DNA from: Tetraselmis striata
Lineage: Eukaryota > Chlorophyta > Chlorodendrophyceae > Chlorodendrales > Chlorodendraceae
Assembly (NCBI GenBank): GCA_006384855.1
Contig: VCJN01002979.1
Span: forward strand, 1 to 64,000
Direction: 5' to 3'
Length of the DNA: 64,000 nt
The notes beneath the pieces were generated by a model. That model did no database searches, had not been told where the DNA came from, and was given only the letters and a program-made list of their open reading frames with translations. The position numbers and the translations under genes are program-made. Numbering within the stretch: position 1 is the first letter of the stretch; each line of letters begins with the position of its first letter. This document shows, one piece after another, positions 27,084 to 39,235 of this stretch.

Positions 27084-29342
27084 ATGGCTGCCACGTCGCT
27101 TGCGCCGAGAGCGACCAGCGGGGCGGCTCGGCCCGCGGCGCGAAAGCACGCCCATATGCCGCGGCGTTGCGCGACCCGGGCGGCGGCCCAAGCCAGCGAG
27201 GCGCGAGCGCCCTCGGGCACCTCCTTCCTGCGGCAGCACCTCTTTGACCTGAAGGCGTACACCCCTATCGAGGTGCGACGGCCCTCTCGCGGCTCCGATA
27301 GCGCGATATCTCGCGACAGCGGGCGCCAGCAATCTGCCCGCAGTCGCCACTCAGCCGAGCATTAGGGGTTCAGTCCGAAAGTGGGGCCAAGTACGGTCAC
27401 CCACACCTCCGAATGGAAGTCCCGGAAACGGTAGCTGCCGTGATAATATCTAGTATTTCCGATAGAGGCCAATCGGGGAAAAAAAACAATGCTTAAGCAC
27501 CAGCATTCTCACAGCATGGCTGGATCAGGTGGCATGGAGATGGTGGTAGACCTATCACCATGCCTTGTGAACATGGTGGATGTGCAGTCCTTGAACCTCC
27601 ACGGATGTAGGGCCTTTATCCTCTTTTCATGTCAAATGCTGACTCTCTTCAGAGACTTCTGCGCTGCTCGCCCGTAAATCATGTTAAGACTACCTTGGGC
27701 GCTTTTCATTGACGCACAATAACAGCGTGAGCATGTCCACCATGTCTGATACATAGTGATGCATTGCTGCCATAATCTTGGTAAGCTCTGGGTGAGTCAT
27801 CATCCCAACTGACACACCAATCCCTTCCCCTGTCCCTCAGCCATTTGAAATCCTCAGCGCCAAGCTTGGCCGAAGCCCGGAGGATATCGTCAAGCTGGAT
27901 GCAAATGAAAACCCGTACGGCCCACCGCCGGAGGTGCGTCAGGCGCTTGGCGACATCCGCTTCCCGCACATTTACCCCGACCCCGAGAGCCGGGCGCTGC
28001 GCGCGGGCCTGGCGGAGTGGTCGGGCGTGGAGGCGGAGCACATCCTGGTGGGTTGCGGCGCGGACGAGCTCATCGACCTCGTCATGCGTTGCGTGCTGGA
28101 CCCCGGCGATGTCATCATCGATTGCCCGCCCACGTTCGGCATGTACAGCTTTCGACGCCGCGGTGAACAATGCGGGTGTGATCACTGTCCCGCGCCTGCC
28201 TGGCTTTGGCATCGACGTCGACGCAATCAAGGCGGCTGTGGAGGAGCACAATCCCAAGGTCTGCTTACCCACACCCTCCCCGCCAACTTCCCCATGCTCC
28301 ATTTGCCTATAACTCTTCTAAACGCCAGGCTGGGGTGCATTTCGCAGTGGGTACCGCTGCAACGTGTAATAAGTATTGATGTGCCTGTCCGGCGCCGGCA
28401 GATGGTATTCCTGACGTCGCCAAACAACCCAGACGGAAGCGTCATGCGGGAGGAGGAGCTGCTGGCGGTGTTGGATCTGCCAGTGCTCGTCATTCTGGAC
28501 GAGGCGTATATCGAATTCAGCGAGGAGCCGTCGCGGTGCTCTTGGGTGAAGCAGCACAGCAACCTCATAGTGCTGCGCACCTTCAGCAAGATGGCTGCAC
28601 TTGCGGGCGTGCGCATTGGCTACGGCTTTTTCCCCCTCGACATGATCCAATACATATGGCGCGCCAAGCAGGTAATCGCCGGCCACATATACCCGCCTTT
28701 AATGCCTGCTGCAGTCCCACATGCAGCATCAGTGCCCAGTGAATAATAGTCATCCTCCACCCCCCGCTTGCCTGGCAGCCGTACAACGTGAGCGCTGTGG
28801 CGGAGGTTGCCGCCTGCGCCGCGCTCTCCAACAAGGAGTACCTGATGGATGTGAAAGCCAAGCTCATTGAGGAGCGGGGACGCCTCTACTCGCTGCTGCA
28901 GGTGCCCACCCTGCGCATCCTCTTCCCCTCGCCTAACCCTTCCCGGCCAGTCGTAAACCAGGCAGTTGGCAATCTGCCAGATGCCAATATATAATCTGAT
29001 GACTGATCGGCAACGGTGTGCGCATCACAGGGCGTCGAGTTCCTGGAGCCATCTCCCTCTGCCAGCAACTTCCTGCTGTGTGAGGTGTGGCCCCTTGCCA
29101 GCTAGCAGAAACATCACTAGGGTGGTTGCACGTTGCCAGGTGTTAAGGTGCTCCTCCACATGACTGCCATGCTTGCGCAGGTGACCGGCGGCCGCGATGC
29201 ACTGGAGCTGAAGGGCGCGCTGATGAAAGAGGGCGTCATGGTGCGCCACTATGCAACCAAGGAGCTGCAGAACTACGTGCGCATCAGTGTGGGCCGTCCT
29301 GACCAGACAGACACCCTCATGGCGGCGCTGGCCAAGTGCTAG
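27084..29342 (+). CDS. HISN6: Histidinol-phosphate aminotransferase, plastid-targeted, 6 exons
   Basis: Exons 27084-27272, 27841-28258, 28402-28671, 28779-28901, 29031-29084 and 29181-29342, about 404 residues. It transfers the amino group of glutamate to imidazole-acetol phosphate in histidine synthesis, using PLP. The first 40 or so residues are Ala/Arg-rich (transit peptide), then FLRQHLFDLKAYTPIE opens the class I/II fold. Visible motifs: KLDANENPYGPP, GCGADELIDL, SPNNPDGS, LDEAYIEF, and the PLP lysine in TFSKMAALAGVRIGYG (codon 28588-28590). The end (YVRISVGRPDQTDTLMAAL) is also typical. Oddity: in exon 2 the frame shifts by one base at a TTT run, 28150-28152, between codons for MYSF and DAAVNNAG, with no splice site there. 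Either one extra T is an assembly or read error, or the gene is broken. All splice phases otherwise close. Confidence 0.88.
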
Positions 29343-30499
29343 ATGCGACGGCATGCTCCTCTAGCGAGCTAGGGGCGAGCTAGAAACTCCTGCCACGAGC
29401 TGGGGCAGCATATGAGATGTGGGAGCGGCTGTTGGTGTTATTCGGACAAGCAGTGGCATTTTCGGGCTGCAGGCCTCTGCAAACAGAGGCGCTGCTGCAT
29501 GTGATGCCAGCCCACGCGTCCAGGTGTGCGTGTGTGGGAGCGCCTATTGTAATTTCCCAACACACGCACACCGTACTATAAACGCTGCGTGACGAAAACT
29601 TGGTCGCAGGTACTTGCGGTCTTAGTGTGCGCCTTTCACTTCACGGGCTCTGCCGCGAGGTGTTGCTTCAGTAGGCACCGGCCGAGTGGCCACCGCCTTC
29701 TTCGCCGTGCTTAATGGTATTCGGAGACACGTTGACATTATGGCCTGACCCTCTGTGGGGCGATGGGAAGTTGGGAGCAGCGTCTCAGAGTCTGACAAAC
29801 GCGACGTTGTTCCTCTTCTGGATTCGACGTCGCGTCGCAATGAGCTGCCGACGAATGTGCGCGCGGGTCGTGTGCTGTGTTCCGCCCATGCTCCTCCCGC
29901 GTGCATCTTGGGCCAACATGCGCAACAGCCCAGGAGACCGCAAAGCGATACGGTACTACGCAACTGCAAGCCGAGCCCTAGAAGCACGGGGCGTGGACTA
30001 GTTCATTGCCCGGCAAGGCCGCACGCACACGCTGTGCGCCGCTTTGATACCATAAATAAATCAACACCGCCACTGCTGGTACATTCTTACTTAGCACTTC
30101 TTACATCGTTTTTCTTTTGAGCGCTGGTGGGGGGGGGGGGGGGGGGGGGGGGGGGTCATCATCGGCCGCCCCCCCCAGCTCTACCAGACAGCACACCGAC
30201 GCACTCCGCTGCGTATGCCACCTGGCGCATTTACGATTGTTTTTAGGGTTTTATCCGCCTGTTCCGCACTGACGAGTCACTGCAGCGTACCGGTACATGC
30301 CTGCTGAAGAGCGGCTTTTACTTCTACAGAGGCAACCTACGTTGGAAGATGCTAATCTAGGGGTCATTAAAATAGGAGGCAAGGCGTGCCGCGGCATGAT
30401 ACGCAGACTTGCTCCTGAAGTACGCTCGACAGGAAGGTGCCTTGGAACATGCCAGAAACCGATATTCGGGAATGTATGTATTTCGGCCTGGGCGGCACC
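29343..30499. other. 3' flank of the aminotransferase gene and intergenic
   Basis: Apart from the poly(A) signal, I see only open frames without splice or composition support, and a poly(G) tract at about 30129-30155. Confidence 0.4.
29548..29552 (+). terminator. TGTAA polyadenylation signal, aminotransferase gene
   Basis: TGTAA, the main poly(A) signal of green algae, lies 206 bases past the stop codon at 29342. Confidence 0.4.
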
Positions 30500-30856
30500 T
30501 CACGCGAGCGCGAAGCTGTCGGCCGCAACTTCACCGGCGGGCGTTGGGTCGCTACCCGCGGGGTAAGCCGCCGCGGGGGCATTCCGTCTGGAGCCGTGCG
30601 AAGCGCATCGGTTCAGCTCCTGTGACACACGCTTGTGGTAGATCTCCCCAAGGTTATCCATCGAGCTTCGCCGCTGGGCGTCCTTCCAAGTCTTTGGCGC
30701 CGTGCACAGCGAGCCGTCCGGGTTGAGCATGACACCCTTCCGGCGATGCTCCGACACCGCCTTGCGCTTCTCAGCGTCGTCCATGCTGGCTAGCTCCGGC
30801 TGGCGCATATCCAGCGACGCACGCTTGTGCAGACGGGGGCGAGGGGTGTCTTCCAT
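30500..30856 (-). CDS. Hypothetical short protein with basic phosphorylation-like motifs
   Basis: An uninterrupted 118-residue frame starting MEDTPRPRLHKRASLDM. The first 80 residues are hydrophilic and helical, with two basic-Ser sites (KRASLD, QRRSSMD) like AGC-kinase targets, and a segment GVMLNPDGSLCTAPKTW. The last 30 residues are Ala/Pro-rich and may be read-through into an intron, so an exon structure is possible. I do not recognise the family. Composition is that of the other genes here rather than of the repeats. Confidence 0.45.
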   Translation of the reverse strand: MEDTPRPRLHKRASLDMRQPELASMDDAEKRKAVSEHRRKGVMLNPDGSLCTAPKTWKDAQRRSSMDNLGEIYHKRVSQELNRCASHGSRRNAPAAAYPAGSDPTPAGEVAADSFALA

Positions 30857-33800
30857 ATTGCTGGGATACAGGGGAGGAAGGGTGCGTTCTGGCGGGGCAG
30901 AAGAGCCGTTCTTGCGTCCAGGCGCTTATGCCGTTATTTGCTGCAACAAGAGTGATGAGCGGCATGCGCTGTGTCAGGCTACTATGAGTCTATGACGAAT
31001 ACCGGTACAGACGAACTTTACTTTTACCGGTACAGGTACTAGGAATCCTTACCGGGGCGGAAAAATCGGCCGTATTCCTTCTCGGATGACCTGCAGCCAT
31101 ATCGTCGTGGTCTCGTGACATCGACGCGCTATACTACATGTGGGCGATGCTGGGGCGGCCCCTGCCCTGTAGCAGCGACAGTATGCCGTCGTCATGACAA
31201 CAGTAGCACGGCCCAACAGATATCCGGATCCGCCCGACCAGGGATATACAGGGATATACTACAGGGATATACAGATATCCCTGTAGCGACTACGACGATA
31301 CTTCGAACAGCGGGCCCGCCTACTTCGTGGTCCCGACGATGCGCGCGTACTCTAGCCGGATGCGGGCAGTACGGTACCGCCGCCGGTGCCGATACCGGCA
31401 CCGATGCAACCGTAAATTAGTGCTGTCGCAGGGTGCCGGCGGGACGGATACCGGTCGTACAGTTAGTAGAAAAAGATCTTTTTTCCGCCCACGGCCCGCG
31501 GCCCGGCGGCGGGACAGGACTGGCATTTCACCAGCATCCACATCAGGGCAGGGAATGTTTGGTGTGCCAAAGAATGTTACAGTTTATTGTTTTTACATCA
31601 GGGCTTTAACATATGCGGACTACACCCCTCCACATAAGTCCGGGTTTTGCATTTTCGATCGCAAAGCGCATGCATGGGCGAGGATAACGCCGGCTGCATG
31701 TGCATACATGCTAGCTACAGTGGGAATAGTTCGGGCGAACGCCTATTGTGCGCTTTATACCCGCCACCCGCGCGACAACACGGCCATTTGTGGGCGCCCT
31801 TTCAAAAATTAAAGCGAAATCAGTGCATGATGCGTTGGCGCCAGAAAGTTGTGGGTTGCGTCAACCGTCCAAACCTATGGAAACAGCGGCACCCGTCGCA
31901 CCAAACTCGGTGGATACGGCCCTTGACATAAGTTGCACACACCGTGCGTGTAGGCCACTGAAAGCATGTCGCTATAGGCACGACGTGACACCCCAACGAG
32001 AAGTTGGCCACTGTGGGGAGCAGTTTTGGGGTGAAAATGCTGCTATTTCTGTGGCGAACGCACGTAGGAGAGGCGCTCGATGGCCTTCTTGGCGTAGGGC
32101 AATGCTCTACTATGGGGGCGCGTGGTGGAATGCCACTTCCACCGTTTCGTGGGCGGGGTGGCGCGGTAGGGGCGTGGATTTTGATTAATATGAAATTCCT
32201 TGAAAAATGCTGTGGAAAATGGCATTTTGGCTGGTAGATGTGTGTATCGCTAGGAGGTGGCACATGCCAAGTGTTGGTGGTCCGTGGTCATCCACATACA
32301 TAACGCTCTCGCGCAACTGAGTATGGGGCTTAGACACGCACTTGGCGCAAAGCCACGCGCCCGATATGGGTGGGCACATGAGGCAATGAGGGGCAACTTG
32401 GATGATCATCTTTGGGGATTTTTCCGGGGACCCAAAAATCGAATTTTTGATTTTGGAAGAGTGTTCTCGACGCAGATTTGAACGAGGAATTGCGTGGTAT
32501 TTTTAAAAAGTTTTTCTGAGCAAACCCTGAGAAGTTATAGCGTTTTAAAGCCAAGGGGGTGTTGCTGCGCGTGGCCGACACAGATGCCATGCCAGTATAT
32601 ATCGCAACGCGACATGTACTGGCCGCCGCCCACACGGCTGCACCCCAACCAAATGCACCCGAGCCCCTCGCCAATGTGTTTCCTCACGCGTTCATGGCCA
32701 CCCCGCCGTTTGGTTGTCTATTCACGCGCGTCGGCGTGTGCGTGATACCGACCCCGGTTTTGGTGCAGTTGCAGGCGACGCCCATCCACGCACCAAGTGC
32801 AGCGTCATTCCCTAGTCAAAGGTCTTTAAGCTTCGGTTTGAGCCACTCGTCATGCAGGTTTTATAAACCCCTCTGAGATTCCAGGGTTTCATCTCATATG
32901 CCCTACGTTCAGGTACCCTAGACTTCTGAAGTCTTGAGGCTGCCGAAAAGGGACCCCAAACTTATGTGCAGGGGTGTACAAACAGAAGTAGCAGCAATTA
33001 TGAAAGGTTGCCAGCAAAAGAGAGACATAAGCCTGAAACCAAGGTCGAGCAGGAGGCCAGGGAGCCAAGAACCAACGAAGAGCCAAGGGAACCACGAAGT
33101 CGCCAAGCTGCCATGAACCAAAGGGTCAAGGGAAGCGCTGAAGCCAAGGAACGACCAGATTGACCGAAATAATGGGAACATGTAACCGTCCAATGAGGAC
33201 CACCGCCCCGGGGTAGGCCTTCAGCCGCGGCGAGTACGCTTGCAGCCAATGACCCGGGTCATAGCAACACATGCCGACGAGCGACGCGACGCAGGCGCAA
33301 GAGCACCATCACGTGCCGCGCGCGCCGCCGCGACCCCACCAAGAACGTTGTCTGCATGTGCCATGTTGATGAGGTGTTGATGTTGTTGAAACCCTAACCC
33401 CCCCTATTGCCCTCATACGCACGGTGTCTAGGCTGCTGTCATAATTATGAATACATGCCCTATGTCATAAACAGATGCGGGACGTGAAGTGCGTGGCCAC
33501 ATGCAGTAGCACCACTGACACGGAGCGGGCATACGGGCGGCGGCAATATTCTTACTGGAGGCAGCTCTTTTTGTGGAGGCACGTTTAGAGTTTCTGACGA
33601 CAGACGTGGACCCAGTAGACTTCCCTAGCATGCCTCTGTGGCGGCACATGCTTTGTGGGACAGTGGGAGGCCACTGGCGCAGACGATGCGGTGGATGTGT
33701 TTAATTGAGGGCACGACGGGACCGGGCTGCAGCATGCATGGGCGCCGCCGTGCACGCATGCACTTCAGCACCCCCCCCCCCCCCCCCCCCCTCTCGCCAA

Positions 33801-34385
33801 CTCGGCGGCATGCGCAAAGGCGCTGGGTAAGTATTTTCAAGGAAATGCCACACTGGAGCATGAGCCGGCCTGGAAGCGCGTATATGAAATGGGGTTCGAA
33901 CCCCATGACATCAAGTGACCCCCCCCCCCCCCCCCCCCCCGCCCCGGGGCCCATACCCCCCATTTAGTCGGAATCGTAACGCATCTCATAGGCCATAATC
34001 TTAACGCAGTTTGTTCTGGGTATATATGCAACTTCCTACTACCATGTGAACCGCCTACTGCGTACCATGCTGCGCGTTGGCGCCCCGCTTCCCCGGCCGC
34101 GCTAGCAAAGGAAATACGGTCTGTGAAATAATCGCCAGATAGGAGTCGATTCAACTCTTGTCTACGGTCGAAAATGATTTGTTATGATTGTTGATTATGA
34201 TTAATGAGGTTGTTGCAATACCCCGCAGGTAAAACCTGTATCACTAGTGCAAGATAGGGGAGGGGACACCATTATTGGCTACCTATGTCTCGTACACCAT
34301 TCGGGATAAAGTCCCCCTCCCCCCCCCCCCCCCCCCCCACGCCCGACTCCAAACTGCCTGCATAGTGCTGCCGTGATGTTGAATT
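30857..34385. other. Gene-poor stretch with repeats and decayed sequence
   Basis: No exon chain could be built. It holds short CGGTAC-type repeats near 31000-31050 and 31370-31410, the hairpin at 31259-31286, poly(C) tracts at about 33772-33792 and 33919-33940, and an 18-base perfect palindrome, ATGGGGTTCGAACCCCAT, at 33889-33906. Confidence 0.45.
31259..31286. repeat. Perfect 12-bp stem-loop
   Basis: CTACAGGGATAT, loop ACAG, then ATATCCCTGTAG. Two more AGGGATATAC units lie directly upstream (31240-31258), so the hairpin sits in a small repeat cluster. Confidence 0.7.
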
Positions 34386-34628
34386 ATGGTATACACACAC
34401 ATGCGGGTTGTGCATGAGAAGCCCGAGACACGGAGGCATATGGTGTTCAAGCACAAGATATGGGACGAGCAATGGGTGCCCACTGATGAGTACGGCAAGC
34501 ATGCCATACTTCAAGACATGCGTGCCGAGGTGGAGCAGCATAACCACGTGTATGTTGGGGAAGTGCAGTACTTCCTGAAGGTGACCCACACCAACCCTTC
34601 GGTGCCGGACCTCACCCTAGTTGTGTGA
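34386..34628 (+). CDS. Unrecognised 80-residue open frame
   Basis: Starts MVYTHMRVVHEKPETRRHMV and contains KIWDEQWVPTDEYGKH and VYVGEVQYFLKVTH. The mix of residues looks like real protein, not low-complexity sequence. It may be one exon of a gene or a leftover of a mobile element. No neighbouring frame could be joined to it with confidence. Confidence 0.3.
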   Translation: MVYTHMRVVHEKPETRRHMVFKHKIWDEQWVPTDEYGKHAILQDMRAEVEQHNHVYVGEVQYFLKVTHTNPSVPDLTLVV

Positions 34629-35618
34629 CGACTGCACGTAGCCGAGCGCATGGTGATAGGGTCTCCCCTCGGCACTGGTGGGTGGCAGAGCAAAGCGGCC
34701 CGTCATCGGCCAAACGTGCACATGGAGCAGCACGCCTTCCATGTCGCTCTGAAGCACATAGAGGAGAAATTGTGCTGCTTCTATGCTGATCGGACGTAGT
34801 AACATACCAACACTTATCCCGGTTTGGCAGCATGTCCTCACAGGGCGTTGTGGGGCAATATGTGTGGTGCACATAGAACACAATAACCATGCTGCACTAC
34901 TAGCTGAATTTCTGTAAAGCTGGCAAGTGCAATCGATCAAAGTTATGCTGCCCAGCAGTTCTGCCACCGCCCCGGCGTCGCTGCCCTGCGCACCTAGTAG
35001 CGCCCGAAACCTAGCCCCTTTTGCAGTTTTGGTCAGCGGCGCGGCTGTGAGGTCTCCACCATCTGAATCGACGGCGGTTTAAACTGCCCATGTTGGCAGC
35101 ATTTTCCTGGGTACGTGGGACTACTGCCAAGGGAGGTGACACAATTGGGGTAAGGCTTGTCAAAATGTTACACCATGCTAAAACTGCAGCACTTCTACGT
35201 GTTGCTGCCCGCTATCTTACTAGCTATGGGCAACTATGCCTCATATTTACCTGAAGCTTTTTGGCTGGTGGCCCAACTATGCGTCATCTGTGCGCGGTAT
35301 TCTCTCCCAAGGGCGGGGGTGGAACATTTCATCAGCTGGTCTTACTGCAAAAAATGCGACTCGGCGAGTATATCACAAGATCATGCATGGCGGTATCTAT
35401 CTCCCTATTGCCTAATGGGAGTCATTCCGGAGGCCGCTGGCCCGGTGGCCTCGTCCACGCCCCACGGCAGGGGTTGGGGTACGGCAAGGAAGGCTGCCAT
35501 GGGTTTTACAGCTGGATCTGCCGCGTGCGGGTAATCGGAGACGATGCCACCCGCGAGGTCGGCTTCCCAATTATCGGCAGCCTCTCTCAGTCTGCGCACA
35601 TTGGTCACCGTGTCATGG

Positions 35619-36278
35619 CTAGCGACCGCGTGGAAGTTGCGGGACAACATGGCCATAGTCGCGAGCCTGCGCCATTGCCGTGAACAACTTGAACTGGTCG
35701 ACGAAAGCTTCCCGCAGCTTCGGGTTGCCTAGTGCCCATGGGTCCGTCTCGATGTCCACTTCCGAGGCGCGGTCCAGTTGGTCCCGCGCCGCAGCGAGCC
35801 ATGTCCCGTCGACTTCGCTAAGAATGCGTCCATCAGAAACCCGGGTATCGTCTGGCGCATCTAAGATGAAGAACTTCCAGCCCTGGAGAGCCTCCGTCCC
35901 AACGGTGAGGATGCACAACCATGTATTATGTTCCTTGTCGAGAGAGATATACATGTTGTTGTCGCTCGTCGTGCGGGTCCAAACCCACCCCGGCTCGACG
36001 AGATGGACGCGCCCCCCCCCCCCCTCCTCGTCCCCCCCCCTTCCCCCAATCAATTGGTGGTCGAGGTATCGGGTGAACATCGTAGGGACGCCGTCGTACG
36101 TTGCCGGGAGCTGGTTGGCCATACAGGGCGAGGTGAGGAACCGTGGGTTGTGGGTAACGCTTATTTTGATGCCGGCGGCGGGTGGGCTTTGGTTGAGTAC
36201 CTGGGTTAGGGTTCGGTGGCCGGGATAAGCCGACAACTTTGCTGCACCGTGTGCCTTGCATGCGGCCGCTTGCGGCAC
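35619..36278 (-). CDS. Unrecognised protein, 219-residue open frame
   Basis: The longest unexplained frame in this part of the window. From the Met near 36144 (MANQLPATYDGVPTMFTRYL) it continues through a Gly/Glu-rich stretch encoded by C-tracts, then a folded-looking segment (VWTRTTSDNNMYISLDKEHN, WLCILTVGTEALQGWKFFIL, DGRILSEVDGTWLAAARDQL). A second minus-strand frame at 35405-35656 continues with similar composition. Function is unknown. It could be an old element gene, since intact host genes nearby all have introns. Confidence 0.4.
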   Translation of the reverse strand: MPQAAACKAHGAAKLSAYPGHRTLTQVLNQSPPAAGIKISVTHNPRFLTSPCMANQLPATYDGVPTMFTRYLDHQLIGGRGGDEEGGGGRVHLVEPGWVWTRTTSDNNMYISLDKEHNTWLCILTVGTEALQGWKFFILDAPDDTRVSDGRILSEVDGTWLAAARDQLDRASEVDIETDPWALGNPKLREAFVDQFKLFTAMAQARDYGHVVPQLPRGR

Positions 36279-39235
36279 TACAAGCCCTCGGCAGCCCCGA
36301 CGTAGTCAGTCGCTTGTCTCATATTGTTTGGCCTGTGCATACGCGTACCGTCGAGTCACGGAACCCTTCCCATTAAGGGCTATAAACGGGCGAATTACGA
36401 CCCCGGAGCACGTCAGTGTCATCCGACGACACATTAGGATTATATGTGTCCTCATTTACACGCTAATTACTGTCGCCATACGGAATATGGCTCAGGACTA
36501 AACACAATTACGAGGATAGTAGGTATGGATACGCAGCAACCCGGGGTACTCGTATGGCTACGACCTGCGCTATAAAATAGCGGAGCGCGAGTCGTCCATG
36601 CGCGGCGCCGGACTTGGTTTTCTTTTTGAAAGCAGAGCAGTTGCGCCTACCTGACTACGCACACTCGCACACCTGCCGGACGCTACCGTAGCTGTTCGTC
36701 CTCCAGCACCCTCCATCGTGACCAAGCAAGCCAAGCTACTTCCAGGCACCCCCGTAGGCAAAGCTGTGAAGCCTTTAGGCCTGACCATATCACTCGGTGA
36801 TGGTGTGTGCCGATAGGCATGTATCCATGAGGGCATGCGGCATGCACTATTCCACGGCTAGGCGACCAATGAACTGCGATATCCGCGTTCACCCACCGCA
36901 ACCCCAAGGCGGGCCCGCTTTCGGCTATGTTGTCGTGGACATACATGACAACTGCACTGAGCGGATGAAGTAGTACGACGAAGCGGGGAAGGAGAAACCT
37001 GCGTGCTGCAGGTTTTCAAGTGCCCTATGATGATGTCGTCTCGATGTGTTTTACCTCGTCCGTACCCATCGCGCGTTGCGTGTCTAGATCTTGAACCAGT
37101 CACCCGAGACAGCGCCCCCCCCCCCCCCCCCCTCGCGGGATCTGACATGGGCGCTGGCGTTAAGAACGCCTCCGTCGACGGTCCACTCCATATTCCCACG
37201 AGCCGGGGGTTGGAGTCCACCCTGAAAGTTACAGTGAGTCGGGTGGGTGGCTGACATGATTGCGTAGACAATGAGAGTTTCACCAGCGTTGACCGCCCCA
37301 TGTTGCGTTTTTTGTTGTTGTTCTTGCAGCCGAGGACAAAACAATGTTGTCGGCTGTCTTTGACGAATGCTGACCGCGCGGTACTAAGACGGGGATCCCT
37401 TACCCTCTGAATAAGACGCCGAGGTTTCCAATCGCTGCCCCCCCGTTTACTGAGCGGATATGCTATACGCTACCTTCAACTTCCATGCCGGCTACACGGC
37501 CGAAAAGCACTGCTACGCCAAGGAGACCGTCATTGCCGCGTTCCGAGAGTACACCCCTCCCCCTTCCTCCGCCCAACCCGCCACTACAACCATCCTTGTG
37601 GGTTGTGCTGACGGTACATCTTGTGTTATCCAGGAAGCAAGGGAACGTGAGGAACTACCTCGCTCGGCATTTCTTTCGGGATGTGGGCAAGGACGCCCAA
37701 GGTAGGAAGAAGGGACCATGGCCGAGCGAGGACCGACTCGTGAAGGCCCGCGACTTTGCAGAGGCCGGGCAGCAGATCGACCTCGGGAAGTACTAACAAG
37801 CCGGCGGCAAATGCCTCTCTTCTGACGTGATGTTCAAGGGCGAGGAGGAGGTCTGCGAGGTGGCGCCGCACTCGGAAGCCGCAGGTGAACCGCGTTTGTT
37901 TTCGCACTTCTTCGATTACACAGCCACCGCTGCGACATGCAATCAACACGCGTACCGACTTTCGTAGTTGCTGTCTCAGACCCCCCGCTCAGTTTCTACG
38001 TTTGGCGGCAAGCCTATCGTATCAAGTGTTCAGCGCTCATCGGCTACGTCACGTCCGGCCGCGGTGAACAAGGTCGTGGCGCTCCCGCTGTCGGGCACCA
38101 CTGCGTTGCCAAAGCTCCACGGTGTTGTGGGCGTGCTGAAGTCGCTTAGAGAATGTGGGGAACAAAACAAAAGGTGGTATGCAGCGGTGGTGCAAAGACG
38201 AGAGGCTACAGTGTTTCGATGATACAAAAAGATGACTTATCACACCGCTTACCATATGACAACAATATACAGTATATATATCCCTAGTCACATGTACACA
38301 TTGTACTTGTACTCACAGGTACTAACTCGTAGCATATCGTACTCGTAAAATTGTCACTGAAGCAACAAGAATAGAAGGCGGGCGGCATCATCAAGCACAA
38401 CACCAACGCGATCAATAATCTGGCCGCCACGTAAGCCTTCCCCGGCAACGATGTCGACGAGGGCAATAGCCAAGAAGAAGAAGGCCAAGCAGCAAGAAGG
38501 CCAAGCAGCCCGCCAAGCCGGCGGTTGGAGTGCCGGCATGGGGTCGGGGCGGTTCTGGGCTAGGGCAGGCGGTGGGCCGTTCGGGTCGTGTGCCGGCCGC
38601 CATGCCGCCGTGGCAGCAATAGCCGCTACCCGCGACTAGCAAGCCCGCCGCCGAGGCACGACCGCCGGTGGCGATCTCGGCCGAATACGGATGTAGATAA
38701 TTCATTCCGCCCACTGCCACGCCTTGCCGCCCACTGCCGCGCGCTATCGCACTATCACGGTATCGCGCATCAAGACGCGAGATAGTCGGGCTTCTAGAGC
38801 CTATGGCAAAATAATCCACCGCGAATATAGCGTCGCGATGACGTGTGATATGCGCTTGATGGAGTTAATTTCGAGTTTGTCACGGAACGACTACGGACGA
38901 GTGTCATAATACTAGTAAAATTACAGGGTAGGTAAAGGGTATTATCTGCTAATAACGAGGTGGTTCGGCAGACTCGTGTACATACGCAGAATCCATATCG
39001 CAAGTCCAGCCATCGCATGCATATCGGCCACCGAACTCCACCAGTGGTTGTCCAACATCCTCACCCCCATGCACGCCCGCAAGTCGCAACCGCCGCCAAA
39101 GGCTCCACTTGCCGCCCGGCGAACCTCAGTGGCCATCGCCGCCGCAGACGCAACGCGGCAACCGCATGAGGCAACCTCCAACCCCCCCCCCCCCCCCCCC
39201 CCCCCCCGTCCGGCGCCCCTATCCATCCGTTCCCC
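36279..39235. other. Gene-poor stretch with an unrecognised coding fragment
   Basis: Near 37620-37880 (+) there is a protein-like segment (NVRNYLARHFFRDVG, KARDFAEAGQQIDLG) of unknown family that looks decayed. Poly(C) tracts occur at about 37115-37132 and 39182-39207. Otherwise nothing is supported. Confidence 0.35.

Noticed and set aside
33889-33906. tRNA T-arm-like palindrome ATGGGGTTCGAACCCCAT as a tRNA gene
   Set aside because: No acceptor stem, D-arm or anticodon arm could be found around it.
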